Source: Spirochaetaceae bacterium
GTDB lineage: Bacteria; Spirochaetota; Spirochaetia; Treponematales; Breznakiellaceae
Reading direction: 5' to 3'
DNA: 5,219 nt
NCBI GenBank assembly: GCA_031290405.1
Contig: JAITNO010000082.1
Span: 1 to 5,219 of the forward strand
Shown: positions 1 to 3,390 of the stretch, in pieces
Layout: each line of letters starts with the position of its first letter
How positions within the stretch are numbered: position 1 is the first letter of the stretch
Notes under the pieces: generated by a model
Database searches by the model: none
Told to the model about the DNA's origin: nothing
Seen by the model: only the letters and a program-made list of their open reading frames with translations
Made by a program: the position numbers and the translations under genes

Positions 1-1681
1 CCGAATCGATGTTTTCAAAGCCGTTAATGTAGAATTTGATTTTTGGCTCGGTGCCGCTGGGGCGGGCGCTGATGACGGTGCCGTTTTTCAGGTAGAACTG
101 GAGCACGTCGCTCTTGGGCAGGTCGACCCGCTCGGTCTTGCCCGTTTTGGGATAGCGGACGCTTGATTTTTCAATGTCGCGGATCTTTTCGACTTCGATG
201 CCGCCGAAAGATTCAGGCGGGTTTTTGCGGAACTTGTCGAGGATGCCCGCCATCGTTGCCGCGCCCTGCGGCCCTTCAAAGTATTTGGAGACGCCCGCCT
301 CCATCCAGTAGCCGCATTGCCCGTAAAGCTCGTGCAGCCTATCGATGAGGCTTTTGCCTTTCGTCTTCCAGTAGATCGTCATCTCGGCGCAGAGCGCGGC
401 GGCGGAAACGCCGTCCTTGTCGCGGACGGCGTTTTCCACCAGATAGCCGTAGCTCTCCTCATCGCCAAAGATGATCTGCCGGTCGATGACGCCTTCGTCG
501 GCCTTTCGCATGATGTCGGCGATCCACTTGAAGCCGGTAAGGCATTCGATGGCGTCGACGCCGTAGAGCGCGGCCACCCTCTTCTGCATATCGGTGGTGA
601 CTATCGACAGCGCAAACGCCGGCTTGGGGGGCATCCGGCCCAGCTCTTGGCGGCTAAGGCACACGTAGTCGAGGAGGAGGCAGCCCATCTGGTTGCCGGT
701 AATCGGGACGAAGTCGCCCTTGTAGGGGACGGCGGCGCCGAAGCGGTCGGCGTCGGGATCAGTTGCCATCACGACGTCGGCGTGGAGCTTTTTCGCAAGC
801 GCGATGCCCATCGCCAGGGCTGCGGGGTCTTCCGGGTTGGGGAGTTTGACCGTCGGGAAGTCGCCGTTCCCTTCGCGCTGTTCCGGCACGGTGTCGACGC
901 GCAGTCCGATGCCGCCCAGCACGGCCTCGACGTGCATGGCGCCGGTGCCATGCAGCGGCGTGTAGACGATCTTGACCTCGCCGGCTTTTTCTTTCACTAG
1001 GGCGGGCCTAAAGAGGTGTTCCTTGATCATCGCGTGGTAGGGCTCGTCGATCTCTTTGTCGATGAGGATGATGAGCCCGCGCTCGAGGGCTTCTTTGTAC
1101 CCAAGCTCGTGGATGGCGTCGACGGCGTTCACCTCTTTGATGATGCCCGCGTCGTGCGGCTCGATGACTTGGGAGCCGTCGTTCCAGTAAGCCTTGTAGC
1201 CGTTGTACGCGGGCGGGTTGTGGCTTGCCGTCACGACGATGCCCGTGTCGGCTCCCAGCGTGCGGATGGCGAACGAAAGCTCCGGCGTCGGGCGCAGCGA
1301 CGAGAACAGGTACGTCTTGATGCCGTTTGCGGCAAAGACGCACGCCGCCCCCTCGGCAAACTCCTTTGAATAATGCCGGCAATCGTAGGCGATCGCCGCC
1401 GCCAGGCCGCCCCGGCGCGCCTTTTCGGGAAACGCCTTGACGACGTAGCTTGCAAGCCCCTGCGTGGCGCTCTTGACGACGAGCGTGTTCATCCGGTTGT
1501 AGCCGCCTGCGATAATGCCGCGCAGGCCGCCGGTGCCAAATTCGAGGCGCTGGTAAAAGCGGTCCTCAAGCTCCGCAAAGTTCCCCGCCGCCAGCAGCTC
1601 TTCAACCTCAGCCTTAAAGCGCGGCTCCTTTTCCTTCGCCGCATACTCCCGCGCCCGCGCCGTGATTTCATTCTTGTCCAT
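1..1681 (-). CDS. Phosphohexomutase (phosphoglucomutase/phosphomannomutase family), 3' end cut by window edge
   Basis: Cytosolic alpha-D-phosphohexomutase that should interconvert hexose 1- and 6-phosphates (glucose and/or mannose) through a phosphoserine enzyme and a bisphosphorylated intermediate, feeding glycolysis and sugar-nucleotide synthesis. 560 codons are visible with no stop. All four family loops are present: the phosphoserine loop TASHNP (residues 151-156, nucleophile Ser153), the metal loop DPDADR (308-313), the sugar-specificity loop GDEESYG (406-412) and the phosphate-binding loop RPSGTEP (540-546). GTGGLRG (49-55) near the N-terminus is also typical. The length resembles the long bacterial type (such as Bacillus PgcA, about 580 residues), so only a short C-terminal tail is probably missing. 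The ATG at 1681 is chosen because AGAGGAG (1694-1688 on this strand) lies 6 nt upstream. It follows trpA by 81 bp on the same strand. Family assignment is near certain; glucose versus mannose preference cannot be read from the sequence. Confidence 0.96.
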   Translation of the reverse strand, partial: MDKNEITARAREYAAKEKEPRFKAEVEELLAAGNFAELEDRFYQRLEFGTGGLRGIIAGGYNRMNTLVVKSATQGLASYVVKAFPEKARRGGLAAAIAYDCRHYSKEFAEGAACVFAANGIKTYLFSSLRPTPELSFAIRTLGADTGIVVTASHNPPAYNGYKAYWNDGSQVIEPHDAGIIKEVNAVDAIHELGYKEALERGLIILIDKEIDEPYHAMIKEHLFRPALVKEKAGEVKIVYTPLHGTGAMHVEAVLGGIGLRVDTVPEQREGNGDFPTVKLPNPEDPAALAMGIALAKKLHADVVMATDPDADRFGAAVPYKGDFVPITGNQMGCLLLDYVCLSRQELGRMPPKPAFALSIVTTDMQKRVAALYGVDAIECLTGFKWIADIMRKADEGVIDRQIIFGDEESYGYLVENAVRDKDGVSAAALCAEMTIYWKTKGKSLIDRLHELYGQCGYWMEAGVSKYFEGPQGAATMAGILDKFRKNPPESFGGIEVEKIRDIEKSSVRYPKTGKTERVDLPKSDVLQFYLKNGTVISARPSGTEPKIKFYINGFENIDS

Positions 1682-1687
1682 GCCAAA

Positions 1688-1694
1688 CTCCTCT
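1688..1694 (-). promoter_or_regulatory. Ribosome binding site of the phosphohexomutase gene
   Basis: AGAGGAG on the minus strand ends 6 nt before the ATG at 1681. It is a near-ideal Shine-Dalgarno sequence and decides the start. The nearest upstream ATG (within GTATGACG) is closed by a TAG a few codons later. Confidence 0.8.
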
Positions 1695-1716
1695 AAAGCA
1701 ATCTCGTCATACACCC

Positions 1717-1733
1717 CCGTTCTTACCAAACGG
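1717..1733 (-). other. Small hairpin in the trpA-phosphohexomutase gap
   Basis: On the minus strand CCGTT (1733-1729) and AACGG (1721-1717) form a 5-bp stem around a 7-nt loop, extendable by two T.G wobbles. It is not followed by a T run, so it is not a terminator. It could act as an mRNA stability or leader element, or be chance. A poor -10-like TATGAC follows it without a credible -35. Confidence 0.3.
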
Positions 1734-1739
1734 AAGGTT

Positions 1740-1756
1740 AAAAGCGTCTGCGACGC
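1740..1756 (-). terminator. Possible weak rho-independent terminator after trpA
   Basis: Six nucleotides after the TGA of trpA the minus strand reads GCGTC-GCA-GACGC (1756-1744), a 5-bp all-Watson-Crick stem with a 3-nt loop, followed directly by TTTT (1743-1740). The stem and T run are short, so termination is probably partial at best. It could reduce read-through from trpA into the phosphohexomutase gene without separating them fully. Confidence 0.4.
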
Positions 1757-1762
1757 CTCTTT

Positions 1763-2548
1763 TCATAAAGCAAGCTGGCGAATCGCCGCCTTCATCTCGC
1801 GGACGTACGCGGAAAGACGCTCGCCCGCCCCCGCGCCATGCTCCGCGATAATTTTCACAATCGCGCTGCCCACAATAACGCCGTCCGCATGGCGCGCAAT
1901 CTCCGCCGCCTGCGCCGGCGTGTTAATGCCGAAGCCGACGGCGCAGGGCAGCGCGGGCGCGCACTCTTTAGCGGTCTCCACGATGCCCCGCACATCAGTC
2001 GTAATCTCGCTGCGGACGCCCGTCACGCCAAGCGAAGAGACAATGTAGAGGAAGCCGTCGGCGTTTCGCGCAATCTCCTTAATCCGCGCCTGCGACGTAG
2101 GCGCGACAAGCGAAATCACATCGACCCCATTCGCGCGGGCCGCCGGGCGGACCTCGTCCGCCTCTTCAAAAGGCAGGTCGGGAATGATAATCCCGTCGAC
2201 CCCCACCGCCTTGCAGCGAGCAAAAAACCGCTCACAGCCAAAGCGAAACACCGGATTAAAGTAACTCAGGAACACCAGCGGCACGTCCGTCTCCAGGCGG
2301 ACAGCCTTCACCAGCGCGAAAAGCCCCTCCACCGACGCGCCGTTGCCAAGCGCGCGAATATTGGCCGCCTGAATCACCGGCCCCTCCGCAATCGGGTCGG
2401 AGAACGGAACGCCGATTTCTATCAAATCCGCGCCCGCTCTAGCCATCCGCAGGATGAACTCCCTGCTGCTCTCCATTGAAGGATCGCCGCCGGTAAGGAA
2501 CGCGATAAACGCCTTGCCCCCCGAAAAAGCCTTGTCAATGTTGCTCAT
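1763..2548 (-). CDS. trpA: Tryptophan synthase alpha subunit
   Basis: Cleaves indole-3-glycerol phosphate to indole and glyceraldehyde 3-phosphate; indole is channelled to TrpB, which joins it to serine. The 261-residue protein is full length for this single-domain TIM-barrel family. Visible motifs are FLTGGDPS (17-24), LIEIGVPFSDPIAEGPVIQ (42-60), IIPDLPFEEADEV (121-133), YIVSSLGVTGVR (168-179), VGFGI (204-208) and the phosphate-binding IVGSAIV (225-231). Glu44 aligns with catalytic Glu49 of the E. coli enzyme. The position of E. coli Asp60 is Glu55 here, a conservative exchange that I recall from other bacterial TrpA proteins. The ATG at 2548 is preceded by TAGGA with 7 nt spacing, and the N-terminus MSNIDKAF has the usual family register. 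trpB is not beside it: upstream lie the repeat arrays and a divergent gene, and downstream a sugar mutase, so trpA is separated from its partner at least on this side. Confidence 0.98.
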   Translation of the reverse strand: MSNIDKAFSGGKAFIAFLTGGDPSMESSREFILRMARAGADLIEIGVPFSDPIAEGPVIQAANIRALGNGASVEGLFALVKAVRLETDVPLVFLSYFNPVFRFGCERFFARCKAVGVDGIIIPDLPFEEADEVRPAARANGVDVISLVAPTSQARIKEIARNADGFLYIVSSLGVTGVRSEITTDVRGIVETAKECAPALPCAVGFGINTPAQAAEIARHADGVIVGSAIVKIIAEHGAGAGERLSAYVREMKAAIRQLAL

Positions 2549-2560
2549 AGGGCCATCCTA
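2545..2560 (-). promoter_or_regulatory. trpA ribosome binding/start module, inverted copy of the lepB module
   Basis: The minus strand reads TAGGATGGCCCTATGA, containing the AGGA Shine-Dalgarno core and the trpA ATG. The divergent gene at the other edge of the intergenic region has the same string with two extra G residues (TAGGATGGGGCCCTATGA, 2961-2978). The pair forms a near-perfect inverted repeat bracketing 400 bp. Confidence 0.65.
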
Positions 2561-2570
2561 CGTGAGTTTC

Positions 2571-2597
2571 GAAGAAAAGAGAAGAGGGGAGGAGGGG
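2571..2597 (+). other. 27-nt homopurine tract
   Basis: Every base from 2571 to 2597 on the plus strand is A or G, changing from A-rich to G-rich, and it ends in the mirror-symmetric GGGGAGGAGGGG. In a trpA leader transcribed from the minus strand this would be an unbroken polypyrimidine stretch shortly upstream of the Shine-Dalgarno. Homopurine mirror sequences can form triplex DNA; whether this one does is unknown. Confidence 0.6.
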
Positions 2598-2610
2598 TGA
2601 GCGCGACCCC
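2594..2610 (-). other. GC hairpin in the presumed trpA leader
   Basis: GGGGT (2594-2598) and ACCCC (2606-2610) form a 5-bp stem with a 7-nt loop. Read on the minus strand the stem is followed by a pyrimidine-rich tract (C-rich, then T-rich) rather than a true T run, so it is at best terminator-like. A GAGCGCG motif occurs in the loop and again at 2612-2618. Confidence 0.3.
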
Positions 2611-2634
2611 TGAGCGCGCGCTTCGTTGCGCCCT

Positions 2635-2714
2635 CGAACGGCGTGTTCGCATATGCGAACGGCGTGTTCGCGTATGCGAACGGCGTGTTCGCGTATGCGA
2701 ACGGCGTGTTCGCG
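2635..2714. repeat. Tandem repeat array A: about 3.8 copies of a 21-bp dyad unit
   Basis: Units start at 2635, 2656, 2677 and 2698, each 21 bp and directly abutting. The invariant core is CGAACGGCGTGTTCGC followed by a short ATATG or GTATG linker; the fourth copy breaks off after the core. Each core is a dyad, GCGAAC/GTTCGC around GGCGT in copies 2-4 (CGAAC/GTTCG in copy 1). Unit junctions form a second dyad: GTTCGCATATGCGAAC (2645-2660) is a perfect 16-bp palindrome, and the equivalents at 2666-2681 and 2687-2702 differ by one base. The array could be a row of protein-binding sites on one DNA face, a string of RNA hairpins, or a neutral minisatellite. Nothing in the sequence decides between these. 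Confidence 0.93.
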
Positions 2715-2715
2715 G

Positions 2716-2904
2716 GCCGCGGCGGACGCCCCGCACGCCGCGGCGGACGCCCCGCACGTCGCGGCGGACGCCCCGCACGCCGCGGCGGACGCCCCGCACG
2801 TCGCGGCGGACGCCCCGCACGTCGCGGCGGACGCCCCGCACGTCGCGGCGGACGCCCCGCACGCCGCGGCGGACGCCCCGCACGTCGTGCGGGGAGCCCC
2901 GCGC
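2716..2904. repeat. Tandem repeat array B: eight 21-bp copies plus one decayed copy
   Basis: Units start at 2716, 2737, 2758, 2779, 2800, 2821, 2842 and 2863. All eight share the 18-base core GCGGCGGACGCCCCGCAC preceded by G, then C or T, then C. That second base is the only variable site, in the order C, C, T, C, T, T, T, C. A ninth unit (2884-2904) matches at about 16 of 21 positions and contains the hairpin GCGGGG-AG-CCCCGC. The unit differs in sequence from array A but has the same 21-bp period and begins one base after it. Within each unit GGCG-GA-CGCC can fold into a small hairpin. Such uniformity points to recent expansion or homogenisation. No spacers are present, so it is not a CRISPR array, and no Rep gene is near that would suggest iterons. 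Confidence 0.95.
2889..2902. other. GC hairpin at the distal edge of array B
   Basis: GCGGGG (2889-2894) and CCCCGC (2897-2902) are perfectly complementary around AG, best drawn as a 5-bp stem with a 4-nt loop. It lies in the decayed ninth unit and is followed by G runs at 2905-2910 and 2914-2918. There is no T run on either strand, so it is not an intrinsic terminator. Confidence 0.4.
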
Positions 2905-2974
2905 GGGGGGCGTGGGGGCGGCTGCACAATAACGCGATTGCTTATTTTCCTTTCTCCCTTTAGGATGGGGCCCT
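2905..2974 (+). promoter_or_regulatory. Leader of the signal peptidase gene: G runs, AT-rich island and ribosome binding site
   Basis: After G runs of 6 and 5 residues the base composition switches to a short AT-rich island (about 2926-2962), the only such stretch in the intergenic region and the likeliest place for promoter melting. No -35/-10 pair of acceptable spacing was found in either direction. The Shine-Dalgarno AGGA (2962-2965) lies 9 nt before the ATG at 2975. Confidence 0.4.
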
Positions 2975-3388
2975 ATGAACGGCGCGAAAAAAACTCGGGT
3001 TGGTGGGGCGATTTTGTTGGCGTTTGCGGCTGCGGCGCTGATGAAGCTCTTCTGGTTTGACTTTATCGTGGCGGAAGGGCGCTCGATGACGCCGGCGATA
3101 AAGAACGGTTCCCTCCTTTTTGTGAACAAGCTTGCCTTTGGGTTTCGGCCTCCTTTTTCAAATAGGTATGTGGCGCGCTGGGCGTTGCCACGCAAGGGCG
3201 ACGTGGTGCTGTTCTGGACGCCGTTTGGCGATCTTGCGGTGAAGCGGTGCGGGGGGCTTTCCTCGGAAGCGGACGGGGATGCGCCGCGGTGGGTGGCGCT
3301 GGGGGACAATGCGCCCTCTTCGTTCGACTCGCGCTCTTACGGGCCGCTGCCGCTGGACAGCATCATCGGCAAGGCGCCGGGGTTTTAA
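2975..3388 (+). CDS. lepB: Compact type I signal peptidase
   Basis: Membrane-bound serine protease that should remove signal peptides from exported preproteins outside the membrane, using a Ser-Lys dyad. The 137 residues contain one hydrophobic N-terminal segment (about 9-29) followed by the family boxes in order: AEGRSMTPAI (33-42, nucleophile Ser37), LPRKGDVVLF (71-80), LAVKRC (87-92, general base Lys90), and GDNAPSSFDSRSYGPLP (110-126) followed by IIGK (130-133). It is small for the family: only about 19 residues separate Lys90 from the GDN box, where larger enzymes carry a long loop, so this is close to a minimal catalytic core. The ATG at 2975 is supported by AGGA upstream and by placing a basic stretch (KKTR) before the membrane segment. 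The class B PBP gene starts 2 bp after its TAA, indicating co-transcription. The lepB symbol is given by family; a specialised substrate range is possible. Confidence 0.93.
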   Translation: MNGAKKTRVGGAILLAFAAAALMKLFWFDFIVAEGRSMTPAIKNGSLLFVNKLAFGFRPPFSNRYVARWALPRKGDVVLFWTPFGDLAVKRCGGLSSEADGDAPRWVALGDNAPSSFDSRSYGPLPLDSIIGKAPGF

Positions 3389-3390
3389 CG

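Noticed and set aside
317..1382. Open frames of 117-227 codons opposite or out of frame with the phosphohexomutase
   Set aside because: They are shadows of a GC-rich real gene whose own frame has all the catalytic motifs.
2545..2556. Three-codon minus-strand ORF (ATG GCC CTA TGA) whose stop overlaps the trpA start
   Set aside because: It has no Shine-Dalgarno of its own and contains no Trp codon, so it does not look like an attenuation leader peptide; it falls within the trpA ribosome-binding module.
2593..2610. T-box-like string (AGGGGTGAGCGCGACC resembles AGGGTGGNACCGCG)
   Set aside because: It is on the strand opposite to trpA, it does not match the conserved T-box sequence exactly, and no specifier stem or terminator is visible.
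2635..2712. LexA/DinR boxes (CGAAC....GTTCG)
   Set aside because: The half-sites match but are separated by five bases instead of the four in the Gram-positive LexA box, and neither neighbour is an SOS gene.
2635..2904. CRISPR array
   Set aside because: Copies abut directly with no unique spacers, units are only 21 bp, and no cas genes are present.
2635..2904. Iteron-type replication origin (21-bp direct repeats)
   Set aside because: The flanking genes are chromosomal housekeeping genes, no Rep or DnaA-box cluster is visible, and two different units are used.
2891..2921. G-quadruplex from the runs at 2891-2894, 2905-2910, 2914-2918 and 2920-2921
   Set aside because: Only three runs reach three or more G, and the first is paired in a strong GC hairpin, so it is not a canonical quadruplex motif.
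2918..2962. Sigma-70 promoters in the AT-rich island (for example CACAAT as -10 on plus, or TTATTG on minus)
   Set aside because: No partner hexamer at 16-18 bp spacing was found in either direction; the matches are too weak to call.
2545..3309. 254-codon minus-strand open frame covering the arrays and antisense to the signal peptidase gene
   Set aside because: It runs antisense through a well-supported gene, is kept open by stop-free 21-bp repeats, is extremely Arg-rich, and shows no domain.
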